DNA from: Chitinophaga barathri
GTDB taxonomy: Bacteria > Bacteroidota > Bacteroidia > Chitinophagales > Chitinophagaceae
DNA: 64,000 nucleotides
Assembly: GCF_003807585.1 (NCBI RefSeq)
Contig: NZ_RMBX01000003.1
Location: forward strand, 248,001-312,000
Reading direction: 5' to 3'
The notes under the pieces were generated by a model that did not search any database, was not told where the DNA came from, and was given only the letters and a program-made list of their open reading frames with translations. Positions 50,156 to 59,213 of the stretch are shown one piece after another. The translations under genes and the position numbers were made by a program. The first letter of the stretch is position 1, and each line of letters opens with the position of its first letter.

Positions 50156-52390
50156 ATGCTAGAACGTTGGACCAAAGAAGCGAAAGCCTTTATTTTCAGT
50201 TATCATTTCAGCAACGGGCTTCGCACCACGCTGAGTGTTGTTGTACCCTCCGTCATTTTCTCCGCCATCGGTCACCTGGAAACCGGTATCGCCATTTCCA
50301 TGGGTGCGCTGTGTACCGCGCTGGCGGACGTTCCCGGCACTATCATCCATAAGCGGAACGGCCTCATCATCAGCACCATCCTCATCTTTATCACCGCCCT
50401 GGGCACCGGCCTGTTACTGCCCTACTGGCCCGTACTCACCCTCTGGGTGGGCGTTTGCAGCTTTTTTTACAGCATGCTGCTCATTTACGGGAACCGTGGC
50501 GGCAACATCGGCCTGGGCTGCCTCCTGGTCATGGTCAGCCTCATGGCGGAATCCTATTCCTCGCGCGAAGCCATACAGGTGAGTTTCCTCATCCTCAGCG
50601 GCAGCATCTGGTACGCCCTGCTCGCGCTCCTCCTCTGGCAGATCAGGCCTTACCTTACCGTACAGCAGACGCTCGGGGACTGCATACAGCAGACCGCCAA
50701 ATACCTGCGCCTCCGCGCGGACTTCTACCGCCCCGAAAACGATATTACCGACACCTACCGCGAAGTGCTCGCCCAGCAGGTGATCGTAAACGAAAAACAG
50801 GAAGCCGTGCGCGAGCTGCTGCTCAAAATGCGCTCCGCCCAGCAAGGCACCACCAGCATCAGCAAAAGCATGGTGCTCATTTTCCTGGACCTCGTGGACA
50901 TGTACGAGCAGATCATGGCTTCGCAGATAGACTATACCAGCCTCCAGGAACGGTTTGCCGGCACACAGGTGATCTCCGAGCTGCATCATACCATCCTTCA
51001 ATATGCCGAAGAGCTGGACAATATCGGCATTGCCGTGAGCGCCAGCCAGCGTTCCATGCCCAAAGTGAACCTGAAACTGGAACTGGAAAAAAGCAAACGC
51101 GCTTTCAAAACTTACCAGGCCACCCTGCCCACACTCAAAGAACGCGCGGACCTCATTCACTTCGAAAGCATTTTCGACAACCTGCAACATATCACGCAGC
51201 GCATCTACAACATGCACCGACTCACAAGGCTGGAACGTGTAAAAGACGCCAGCTTCGACCATCAGCTGGAGCTGAGCAGGTTCACCACCCGCCAGCAGTA
51301 CGACCTCACCACTTTCATGAACAACCTCACGTTCGACTCCCACATCTTCCGCCACGGCATACGTACCGCGCTGGCGATGATGTCCGGTTTCCTGCTGGGG
51401 CAGGCGCTGCACCTGAGCCGTACCTACTGGATACTGCTCACCATCGTCGTGATCATGAAACCCGGCTTCAGCCTCACCAAAACGCGCAGCTACCAGCGCA
51501 TCACAGGCACGCTTATCGGGGCGTTTTTTGCGGCGGGCATCCTCTGGCTCACCAATGATAATACGGTCATCTTTATCACCATGCTGGTCTGCATCCTGGG
51601 CGCCTACAGTTTCCAGACCTACCATTATATTACAAGCGTTGTATTCATGACGCCGTTTATCGTATTCCTGCTGCATTTCCTGCACCCGGCGGATTTCCAG
51701 AACGTGACGCAGCGCGTGCTGGACACGGTTATCGGCGGGGGCATCGCCTTTGTGTTCAATTACATTTTCTGGCCCAGCTGGGAGTTCCGCTTTTTGCCGG
51801 ATTATATGGTGAAGACGATCTCATCGAACAAACAATACCTCACCCAGGTGATGAACCTGTACACCGATAAACCTTTCAGCCTGATCGCCTACAAACTGGC
51901 GCGCAAAGACGTGCACGTAACCACGGCGAACCTCACGGCGGCTTTCCAGCGGATGCTGAGCGAGCCGAAAAGCAAACAGAAACATGGCTCTGAACTGTAT
52001 CACTTCGTGGTGCTGAGCCATTCATTGTCTTCTCATATCGCGCAGCTCTCCGCCTATGCGCTGCAGCACCGGCTGAAATACAAGCGGCCGGAGTACAAAG
52101 ACATCCTGCTGTTCCTGCTTACCATCATGGACCAGATAGAACAATATGTAAACGTCGGCGCCCGGATGGCGGACCCTGACACGCCGGCCGCCTTCCACAG
52201 CCTGGAAGACAGGCTGGAGCACCTGCTGAAGCTGCGCCAGGAGCAGATCAACCAGGGCCAGGGCCATACGGATGAAAGAGAAGAAATGCTGGAGATCAAA
52301 CATGTGCGGGACCAGTTCCAGGCACTGTTCACCGTGCTGAAAGACATGAAAAAAGCAGCGGTTCATGGAGCGGAGATCATCAACAATTAA
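50156..52390 (+). CDS. FUSC-family (YccS/aromatic acid exporter-like) membrane protein
   Basis: 744 residues with two hydrophobic blocks: about 15-165 (TLSVVVPSVIFSAIGHLETGIAISMGALCTALADVPG) and about 400-545 (RTALAMMSGFLLGQALHLSRTYWILLTIVVIMKPGFSLTKTRSYQRITGT). The second block carries the conserved FUSC motif (YWILLTIVVIMKPGF..T..R..QR..GT). The region between them and the C-terminal 200 residues are soluble helices. FUSC proteins are putative effluxers of aromatic or toxic acids, usually with unknown substrates. It converges on bshC across a long hairpin. Confidence 0.87.
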   Translation: MLERWTKEAKAFIFSYHFSNGLRTTLSVVVPSVIFSAIGHLETGIAISMGALCTALADVPGTIIHKRNGLIISTILIFITALGTGLLLPYWPVLTLWVGVCSFFYSMLLIYGNRGGNIGLGCLLVMVSLMAESYSSREAIQVSFLILSGSIWYALLALLLWQIRPYLTVQQTLGDCIQQTAKYLRLRADFYRPENDITDTYREVLAQQVIVNEKQEAVRELLLKMRSAQQGTTSISKSMVLIFLDLVDMYEQIMASQIDYTSLQERFAGTQVISELHHTILQYAEELDNIGIAVSASQRSMPKVNLKLELEKSKRAFKTYQATLPTLKERADLIHFESIFDNLQHITQRIYNMHRLTRLERVKDASFDHQLELSRFTTRQQYDLTTFMNNLTFDSHIFRHGIRTALAMMSGFLLGQALHLSRTYWILLTIVVIMKPGFSLTKTRSYQRITGTLIGAFFAAGILWLTNDNTVIFITMLVCILGAYSFQTYHYITSVVFMTPFIVFLLHFLHPADFQNVTQRVLDTVIGGGIAFVFNYIFWPSWEFRFLPDYMVKTISSNKQYLTQVMNLYTDKPFSLIAYKLARKDVHVTTANLTAAFQRMLSEPKSKQKHGSELYHFVVLSHSLSSHIAQLSAYALQHRLKYKRPEYKDILLFLLTIMDQIEQYVNVGARMADPDTPAAFHSLEDRLEHLLKLRQEQINQGQGHTDEREEMLEIKHVRDQFQALFTVLKDMKKAAVHGAEIINN

Positions 52391-52401
52391 TGCTTACAAT
52401 A

Positions 52402-52430
52402 CGAAACGCCCCGGGATCCGGGGCGTTTCG
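52402..52430. terminator. Perfect hairpin between convergent genes, without a T run
   Basis: A 13-bp stem CGAAACGCCCCGG / CCGGGGCGTTTCG with loop GAT stands in the 62-base gap between the FUSC gene and bshC. There is no T run on either strand, so it may be a weak or Rho-assisted terminator or have another role. Confidence 0.6.
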
Positions 52431-52452
52431 CAAAATATAATACCGTCCGCAC

Positions 52453-54087
52453 TTACAGCTCGGAAATGATTATGAGCTGGTCCGTCACCGGGTTGATCGC
52501 TTTCAGGATATCGTCAAAGTAAGAAGGCCCGTACTGGGCGTAATAAGAAATGAAGTTTTCCTTCCGTTCCTGCAGGGAGTTACCTGGAAACAGGCGGTCT
52601 TTGATACCCCTGATCTGGTCCGTCTGCCACTGGAATTTCTTTTTCTCCGCCCGCAGGAATTTATGCTCCAGCTTGCCGATGGATTTGATGGCGCGGGTGC
52701 GTTCGGAGTTCACGGCGGCTACCAGCGTCACGTCTATGGAGCGGGCTTTTTCTTCCAATTCGTTATACAGCTTTTCCACCGCCGCGTATTCTTCGCGCAA
52801 TACGAGGGCGGCATTGGTATGTTCGTGCACAAAGCGGTTCACCAGCAGCTCCGTGTCTTCAAACAGCGCCACGGGTGCAATACCGAGCTTTTTGAGACGG
52901 CTGTTTTCTTCCCGTCTGATCCACAGGAATGAGTTGCGCAGCAGCACGACCGGGTACGGCACTTTATGATGCCTGAACAGGTCCTGCAGCTCCAGCCAGT
53001 ACGCCACCTCGCCGCCGCCGCCGATAAAAGCGATGTTCGGCAGGATGGTCTCCTGCAGGATGCCGCGGAGGATCACATTGGGGCTGAAACGCTCCGGATG
53101 GGCGTGCAGTTCGGCCCGCAATTCGTCCCAGGTGAACGACAACGATGTGTGTAATATCTTCCACACATCTCCCTCTTTCACAATGCGTTCGCGGCTGTTT
53201 TCCGTTAAATAAAAAAGATTTATTTCGCGCGGTGTGGCCTGTACTTTATAATGTTCCGCCAGGCGGCCGATAGTCTTGCTCACAATGGCTTCGGAGCTTT
53301 GTTCTTTCAGCTCTTCTTCCATTACGGGGATCAATTGCTGTTTAAACGCCGGGTTGTCCGGAATGAGCACTACTACGCCATAACAGCCAAAAAGCTCGTT
53401 TACGAGGTACAGCGTGGCTTCCTGGACGGTTTTATGTTCCAGGTATGCTTTGCGCAGCATTTCCAGCAGCAGCGGCGCATGAGGCAGATTACCCGTCACC
53501 GCTTCGATCTCGCTGATCAGGTGATCAAGCCCCTTCGTGTTCATGCGGCCCACGGCGCCCGTCTGGTCCGTTTCCCAGGTGAGCTTGCGGCCTTCCAGGA
53601 AGATGGAGCCCAGCTCTTCCAGGTCCGCGTCTTCACTGCCCATGTAATACACGGGCACAAAATGATTTTTCGGGTATTGTCGCTGCAGGTCCTGTGCTAG
53701 TTTGACAGCCTGAAGTATTTTATATACGAAATACAGGTAACCTGTAAATACGTTCGGCTGGTGCGCCGTGCAGATGGTAAAAGTATTGGTAGCCTGCAAA
53801 AGGCCGATATTCGCGCGCACTTCTTCCCGCAGCGCTATGTGCCTGTACTGGGCGTACAGTGCCTCTGCCAATATGTCCCTCCTCACAGGCTGCGTGGCCT
53901 TTAACAGCATTGCTTTGTGGAAGTCCGGATTAATAGGGTTATATTCGTAGAAATTGCTCAATGGACTACGTGCAGCGAGAAAATCCGCTATCAGCGGGCT
54001 GCAATAACCTGTTCCGGCAAAAGGCAAAGTATGATAATTCACTGCTGGCAGTATCTGTTGAGTCACAAGGTCGTATTTTGAGGACAC
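52453..54087 (-). CDS. bshC: Bacillithiol biosynthesis cysteine-adding enzyme BshC
   Basis: 544 residues, normal for BshC. The HQPNVFTGYLYFVYKILQAV block (ATP/nucleotide-like fold), YYMGSEDADLEELGSIFLEG, and a C-terminal coiled coil (about 435-490) are family features. BshC is thought to add cysteine to glucosaminyl-malate, giving bacillithiol. bshA and bshB are not in the window. The frame's first codon is a GTG, with TATCTTCG overlapping it; if that is the -7 box the start would be the GTG seven codons later. Confidence 0.9.
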   Translation of the reverse strand: MSSKYDLVTQQILPAVNYHTLPFAGTGYCSPLIADFLAARSPLSNFYEYNPINPDFHKAMLLKATQPVRRDILAEALYAQYRHIALREEVRANIGLLQATNTFTICTAHQPNVFTGYLYFVYKILQAVKLAQDLQRQYPKNHFVPVYYMGSEDADLEELGSIFLEGRKLTWETDQTGAVGRMNTKGLDHLISEIEAVTGNLPHAPLLLEMLRKAYLEHKTVQEATLYLVNELFGCYGVVVLIPDNPAFKQQLIPVMEEELKEQSSEAIVSKTIGRLAEHYKVQATPREINLFYLTENSRERIVKEGDVWKILHTSLSFTWDELRAELHAHPERFSPNVILRGILQETILPNIAFIGGGGEVAYWLELQDLFRHHKVPYPVVLLRNSFLWIRREENSRLKKLGIAPVALFEDTELLVNRFVHEHTNAALVLREEYAAVEKLYNELEEKARSIDVTLVAAVNSERTRAIKSIGKLEHKFLRAEKKKFQWQTDQIRGIKDRLFPGNSLQERKENFISYYAQYGPSYFDDILKAINPVTDQLIIISEL

Positions 54088-54291
54088 GAAGATAACTCGA
54101 AACTACATTATTCCGCCCTGTTGATATTACCATTTATCACAATTCATAGGGTGGCTACGAACGGACTGTTACACTCCCTCCACAATTTTCCACGGCATCA
54201 GATTTGCAAATGATTAATGTCCCTGCGGATGTTCGTCCCGCTATCTCCTATACCCCGCCGATAACTAAACAAAACAGAAAATTTACATCTT

Positions 54292-56577
54292 ATGAAGATT
54301 GCGTATATAGCATCGTATTTTCCCCGTGAGTGTGGAATTGCAACATTTACCGAGCATTTGATAAAAGCGGTTTGCCGTGATACGGAAGACGTACCCGAAG
54401 TATCTGTGATCGCCATGAATGATGAAGGACAGGTGTATGATTATCCTCCCGAAGTGACCTTCACTATCCGGCAGAATCATATGGAAGACTACCTGGACGC
54501 CGCCGCGCATGTGAACAACAGCGATGTGGACCTTGTAGTGGTACAGCATGAGTTTGGCATTTTTGGCGGAGAGAGCGGCATCTACCTGCTTCCGTTCCTT
54601 CACCAGATCAAAGTACCCTATATCGTTACTTTCCACACTGTGCTGAAAGAACCCTCCTTTATGCAGAAAAGCGTGGTGAGAGAGATCTCCCGTCATGCTT
54701 CCCGCGTGATCGTGATGAGCAGGCTTGCTATTTCTTTCCTCGAAGATATTTACGAAGTGCAGGCGGATAAAATGATGCTGATCCCGCACGGCGTTCCCGA
54801 TTTCGAAAAACTCTCCATCCGCTCGGATATATTACCGGAAGCCCTCCGCCACCGCAAAGTGATCTTTACGTTCGGCCTGCTGAGCAGGAACAAGGGCATT
54901 GAAACGGTGATCAAAGCATTGCCGGATGTGATCAGCCAGCACCCTGACGTACTGTACGTAGTGGCCGGCAAAACGCATCCTGCGGTGATCCGCCATGCGG
55001 GAGAAGAATACAGGCAAAGCCTTCATACGCTGGTAACTGAACTGAAGCTGGAAGATCATGTGCTGTTCGTAGACAAGTTCCTGACGGAAGACGACCTGTT
55101 CGCCTATCTCACTCACAGCGACATTTACGTAACACCATATCTTAGTGAAACCCAAATTACCAGCGGCACCCTCACATATGCACTGGGTGCAGGGGCCGCT
55201 GTTCTTTCCACGCCTTACTGGTATGCGAAAGAATTGCTGGAAGACGGCCGCGGCCAACTGTTTGGTTTTGCGCAGCACGAAGAGCTGGGCGCGCTCATCC
55301 ACAACCTGCTGGACGATCATGAAGCGCTGGAAACCCTCCGTACCAAAGCCAGCGAATACGGCCGCGAACTGCAATGGAGCAAGATGGGCGCGCGTTACCG
55401 CCAGCTGGCCCGCAAGATACTGAGCACGCCAAGGCCAGCGTCCGTAAACAACCGCCCGCTGCCCGACGTATCCGCACTGCCCCCGCTAAACCTCACGCAC
55501 ATACGCCGTTTAACGGACGATACCGGCATCGTACAACACGCCAAATACGGCATCCCCAACCTCAAGGAAGGGTATTGCCTGGATGATAATTCCCGCGCGC
55601 TGATGATGATGCTCATGGCGCAGCCGCACCGGAAAAGCAAAGACAGCCCGGACCTGCTGCCCATCTACCTGAGCTTTATCCATTACATGCAAACGCCGGA
55701 CGGCAATTTCAGGAACTTCCTGAGCTTCAGCCGTCAGTACCTGGACGAAGTAGGCTCCGAAGATTCATTCGGCCGCACCGTATGGGCGCTGGGTTACCTT
55801 GTGCGTTACGCGCCGAATAATTCATACCGCGAGTTCGCCACCGAACTGTTCCATAAATCCACGCAACACTTTGCGGCCCTGGGCCACCTGCGTGGCCGTG
55901 CGAACGCGATCATCGGCGTATGTCATTACCTGCATTACCATCCTTCGGATGAAGGGATGTTCGCCGTGCTGGACAACATGATGCTGCCCATGCTCGAAGC
56001 GTGGAAAAACAACGCCACGGACAAATGGCGCTGGTTTGAAAAAACGATGACGTACGACAATGGTATATTACCGCTCGCACTCTTCCATGTAGCAGAGCTG
56101 ACCGGTAATGAGACGATACAGAACATTGCGCTGGAAAGCCTTTCCTTCCTGGAAAACCTCACCATGAACCGTGGATACTTCGCGCCGGTGGGCAATGAAG
56201 GCTGGCTGTGCGAAGGCGGCAACTGCCCGCTGTTTGACCAGCAGGCGATCGAGACAATGGCGATGGTATTGCTTTACCAGCAGGCGCACGCCGTAACCGG
56301 CAACCGCTCTTACCTGCAAAAGATGTTCACCTGCTACAATTGGTTCCTCGGCGAAAATGCGCTGCGCATCCCGCTGTACGACCATGAAACGCATGGCTGC
56401 TGCGACGGCTTGTCCCCCGCGGGCGTGAACAGGAACCAGGGCGCTGAAAGTACGGTGGCTTATTTCATCTCGCACCTGGCCGTACTGAAGAGCCTGGAGA
56501 TGATACCAAGACAGGAAAAACCAATCAAAACCGCCATTATCACGACCTCCGCCGGCATGGTCAGTAAAATCAGCTGA
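54292..56577 (+). CDS. GT4 glycosyltransferase fused to a large helical C-terminal domain
   Basis: 761 residues. Residues 1-378 are a GT4 enzyme: YIASYFPRECGIATFTEHLI at the start, VVVQHEFGIFGG, then the donor domain with FTFGLLSRNKGIETVIKAL and TPYLSETQITSGTLTYALGAG. Residues 400-761 form a second domain of many helices (LTDDTGIVQHAKYGIP, EGYCLDDNSRAL at 426-437, YFAPVGNEGW, GAESTVAYFISHL), reminiscent of alpha/alpha-barrel glycosidases or lyases; D431/D432 and E-G-Y-C could be active-site residues, but this is a guess. It is followed 5 bases later by a second GT4 gene and faces a GH130 operon. Confidence 0.8.
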   Translation: MKIAYIASYFPRECGIATFTEHLIKAVCRDTEDVPEVSVIAMNDEGQVYDYPPEVTFTIRQNHMEDYLDAAAHVNNSDVDLVVVQHEFGIFGGESGIYLLPFLHQIKVPYIVTFHTVLKEPSFMQKSVVREISRHASRVIVMSRLAISFLEDIYEVQADKMMLIPHGVPDFEKLSIRSDILPEALRHRKVIFTFGLLSRNKGIETVIKALPDVISQHPDVLYVVAGKTHPAVIRHAGEEYRQSLHTLVTELKLEDHVLFVDKFLTEDDLFAYLTHSDIYVTPYLSETQITSGTLTYALGAGAAVLSTPYWYAKELLEDGRGQLFGFAQHEELGALIHNLLDDHEALETLRTKASEYGRELQWSKMGARYRQLARKILSTPRPASVNNRPLPDVSALPPLNLTHIRRLTDDTGIVQHAKYGIPNLKEGYCLDDNSRALMMMLMAQPHRKSKDSPDLLPIYLSFIHYMQTPDGNFRNFLSFSRQYLDEVGSEDSFGRTVWALGYLVRYAPNNSYREFATELFHKSTQHFAALGHLRGRANAIIGVCHYLHYHPSDEGMFAVLDNMMLPMLEAWKNNATDKWRWFEKTMTYDNGILPLALFHVAELTGNETIQNIALESLSFLENLTMNRGYFAPVGNEGWLCEGGNCPLFDQQAIETMAMVLLYQQAHAVTGNRSYLQKMFTCYNWFLGENALRIPLYDHETHGCCDGLSPAGVNRNQGAESTVAYFISHLAVLKSLEMIPRQEKPIKTAIITTSAGMVSKIS

Positions 56578-56582
56578 AGGAA

Positions 56583-57608
56583 ATGAAGATAGCGGTGCTT
56601 TCCCCCGTAGCATGGCGCACGCCGCCTGTGCATTACGGTCCCTGGGAACAAATGGCTTCCAATATAACTGAAGGGCTGGTGGCAAAAGGCTGGGATGTAA
56701 CGCTTTTTGCCACCGGCAATTCACAAACGGCCGGAAAACTGCAGTCCATCTGCGAAAGCGGTTATGAAGAAGACCGCAGTCAGGACGCGAAGGTGCTGGA
56801 ATGCCTCCACATCAGCCACCTGATGGAGCAGGCGGACCGTTTCGACATCATACACAATCACTTCGATTTCCTGCCCCTCACCTACTCCGGGCTGATACGC
56901 ACCCCGATGGTGACCACCATCCACGGCTTTTCCTCCCCGCGCATCATTCCCGTATACAAAAAATACAATGACACCGGGCACTACGTGTCCATCAGCAATT
57001 CGGACCGCAGCCCGCTGCTCCGTTATGCCGCCACGGTATACAACGGCATCGATCCTTCGGGTTTCGATTATGTGGAAACGCCGGAAGATTACCTGTTGTT
57101 CTTTGGCCGCATACACCCGCACAAAGGCACCCGCGATGCGATAGATATTGCGTTGCAAACGGGCCACCGGCTCATCATTGCCGGCATTGTGCAGGACGCG
57201 GATTATTTCCGGGAACAGGTGGAGCCGCTGATAGACGGGGAACAAATAAAGTTTGTGGGCCAGGCTGGTCCTGAACAGCGGAACCAGTTGCTGGGCTACG
57301 CAAAAGCATTGTTACATCCCATTCACTTCAATGAACCTTTCGGGCTGAGCGTGGCGGAAGCCATGATGTGCGGCACGCCGGTGGTCGCTTATAACAGGGG
57401 TTCGATGCCCGAACTGATCAGTCATAAAAAGACGGGCTACCTCGTAAAAGACATACACGAAGCGGCCGAACATATCAGCGGCATCGGCAACATACAACGC
57501 AATATGTGCCGGGAACAGGCCCTGGCGCGGTTCAGCATGCGGAAGATGGTAGATGATTACGTGAAAGTGTATGAGAAAGTGTTGTTGCAGACAACCATCT
57601 TTCCCTGA
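56583..57608 (+). CDS. GT4 glycosyltransferase
   Basis: 341 residues. It opens MKIAVLSPVAWRTPPVHYGPWEQMASNITEGLVAKGWDV, where the GPWE..A replaces the common GG-E-H loop. The donor domain shows FFGRIHPHKGTRDAIDIA and EPFGLSVAEAMMCGTPVVAYNRGSMPELI (E-x7-E), so it should be catalytically intact. Donor and acceptor are unknown. It follows the fused GT by 5 bases, one operon, and converges on the GH130 gene across a terminator. Confidence 0.87.
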   Translation: MKIAVLSPVAWRTPPVHYGPWEQMASNITEGLVAKGWDVTLFATGNSQTAGKLQSICESGYEEDRSQDAKVLECLHISHLMEQADRFDIIHNHFDFLPLTYSGLIRTPMVTTIHGFSSPRIIPVYKKYNDTGHYVSISNSDRSPLLRYAATVYNGIDPSGFDYVETPEDYLLFFGRIHPHKGTRDAIDIALQTGHRLIIAGIVQDADYFREQVEPLIDGEQIKFVGQAGPEQRNQLLGYAKALLHPIHFNEPFGLSVAEAMMCGTPVVAYNRGSMPELISHKKTGYLVKDIHEAAEHISGIGNIQRNMCREQALARFSMRKMVDDYVKVYEKVLLQTTIFP

Positions 57609-57650
57609 GCGGGTCTGATGATTCTAGAGCGTACCCGCCATCACGCGGGC

Positions 57651-57690
57651 ACAAAAAAGGGCGCAGATGTAAACATCCGCGCCCTTCATA
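57651..57690. terminator. Intrinsic terminator of the GH130 operon (also acts as the end of the GT4 operon)
   Basis: The stem AAGGGCGC (57657-57664) / GCGCCCTT (57679-57686), extended inward by GATG/CATC with one mismatch, has T6 on the minus strand and TATTTTT on the plus strand. Confidence 0.85.
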
Positions 57691-57704
57691 TTTTTCAGAT
57701 GACC

Positions 57705-59168
57705 TCAGCCTTCTCTTACCTTCTCCAGCAGATCGTTCAGGTGAACGGTGGCAAAAGAAGAAGCATAGTCAGATAAACCGTAGGGAATGATCAGCTCATT
57801 GTTATGTATCAGCGAGCCGCAGCTGTAAAGTACATTCGGCACATACCCTTCTCTTTCATCTTTGTTCGGCACTACCAGCGGCTCTTTCAGCCTGCCGATC
57901 TCTATCTTGGGATTTTCCAGGTCCAGCAGGGTGGCACCGAGGCAATACGTGCGCATCGGGCCTACGCCGTGGGTGATCACCAGCCAGCCTTCCGGCGTTT
58001 CTATCGGTGAGCCGCAGTTGCCGATCTGTACAAATTCCCAGGGGTATTTCGGGGTTTGCAGTATCTCGGGGTTCTCCCAGATATTGATCTTGTCCGAATA
58101 CATGATGTAATTGTTGATCCCGTCTATACGGCTCATCATCGCATATTTTCCGTTGATCTTGCGGGGAAACAGCGCCAGGTTTTTGTTCTGCGCGCCTTCG
58201 CCGTACAGCGGCATGATCTTAAAATGATAGAAGTCGCGCGTCTGGAGCAGCTTGGGCTGTATGGTCACACCGTCAAACGCGGTGTAGGTGGCGTAATAGG
58301 TGACGCCACTGGTATCGCCGGTGTATTTTACAAAACGCGCATCTTCAATTCCGCGGCTTTCCGCTTCGGAGTAAGGGAAGATCACGCGGTCTGAAATATC
58401 GGTATCCAGTGAAAAGTTGATCTCGTAATAAGAGTCCGCCAGCCAGAGAAGGCGTTCCAGGTTACGTTTCAGCAGGTGGTCCACCTGGTAGCGCTGCTGC
58501 ATGTCGCGGATCAGTTTTTTGAGCGCCACGTATTCGAACGTATCCGGCAGCGAACTGCTGATCTCGCGGATCACGGAGTCCGGCAGCTTGATGGATACGG
58601 CGTTCTGGAAAAAGACATTTTTGTGGTAAACAGTGTTGCGGATGATGTCCGGTTCGTCCACATAATTCCCGGCGGGCACGATGGTGATCTCATTAAAACG
58701 GTTGATGACGGCCTGCCTGAACACGATGGAACTGACGTGGCCTTCCCCTACCGCCCTGAAGCTGAGTATCACCCGTTTTTCTCCCTCTTCAAGCCCGCTC
58801 TGGTCCACATCGTCCACGATGGAGGGATTAAAGAACGCGGCGGACTCGATGGAAAACTCGTTGGTAAAAAAAGAACCTATCAGCAGCTTGCGCCGCTGGC
58901 TCAGCTCATCATAATCGATCTTTAATGCAATGAAAAGATTTTTCAGTTTATCTGCATGTCTTTCAAATATGCGGGTAATGTTGCGGTGCCGCCGCGAGAA
59001 GTTGCGGAGCAATGGGGTGAGTTCCCTTTCCACATCCTCTTCCGACATTTCCATTACTTTGAGGATGATACCCTTTGCCCGGGCATCCCCGTTGAAAAAA
59101 AACCTTGCTACCACCCGTTTAAGATCCGGGGTGATCTTAGCCATTTGCCGCTCTATAGGAATTCTCAT
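57705..59168 (-). CDS. GH130-family glycosidase/phosphorylase-like protein
   Basis: 487 residues. The five-bladed propeller pattern includes GIEDARF at 273-279, the equivalent of the family's EDPR with catalytic Asp (D276), and QIGNCGSPIETPEGWLVITHGVG, GLSDYASSFATVHL near the end. Known GH130 enzymes phosphorolyse or hydrolyse beta-mannosides (beta-1,2 or Man-beta-1,4-Glc). A helical insertion (about 190-250) and a 75-residue helical N-terminus make it longer than many members. The EDPR proline is Ala here. It lies 45 bases downstream of glgC on the same strand, so it is probably co-transcribed with glgA-glgC. Confidence 0.85.
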   Translation of the reverse strand: MRIPIERQMAKITPDLKRVVARFFFNGDARAKGIILKVMEMSEEDVERELTPLLRNFSRRHRNITRIFERHADKLKNLFIALKIDYDELSQRRKLLIGSFFTNEFSIESAAFFNPSIVDDVDQSGLEEGEKRVILSFRAVGEGHVSSIVFRQAVINRFNEITIVPAGNYVDEPDIIRNTVYHKNVFFQNAVSIKLPDSVIREISSSLPDTFEYVALKKLIRDMQQRYQVDHLLKRNLERLLWLADSYYEINFSLDTDISDRVIFPYSEAESRGIEDARFVKYTGDTSGVTYYATYTAFDGVTIQPKLLQTRDFYHFKIMPLYGEGAQNKNLALFPRKINGKYAMMSRIDGINNYIMYSDKINIWENPEILQTPKYPWEFVQIGNCGSPIETPEGWLVITHGVGPMRTYCLGATLLDLENPKIEIGRLKEPLVVPNKDEREGYVPNVLYSCGSLIHNNELIIPYGLSDYASSFATVHLNDLLEKVREG

Positions 59169-59213
59169 ATACCAACAGTTTTAAAGACGATAAACATTCA
59201 CCGGATGCCCCGG

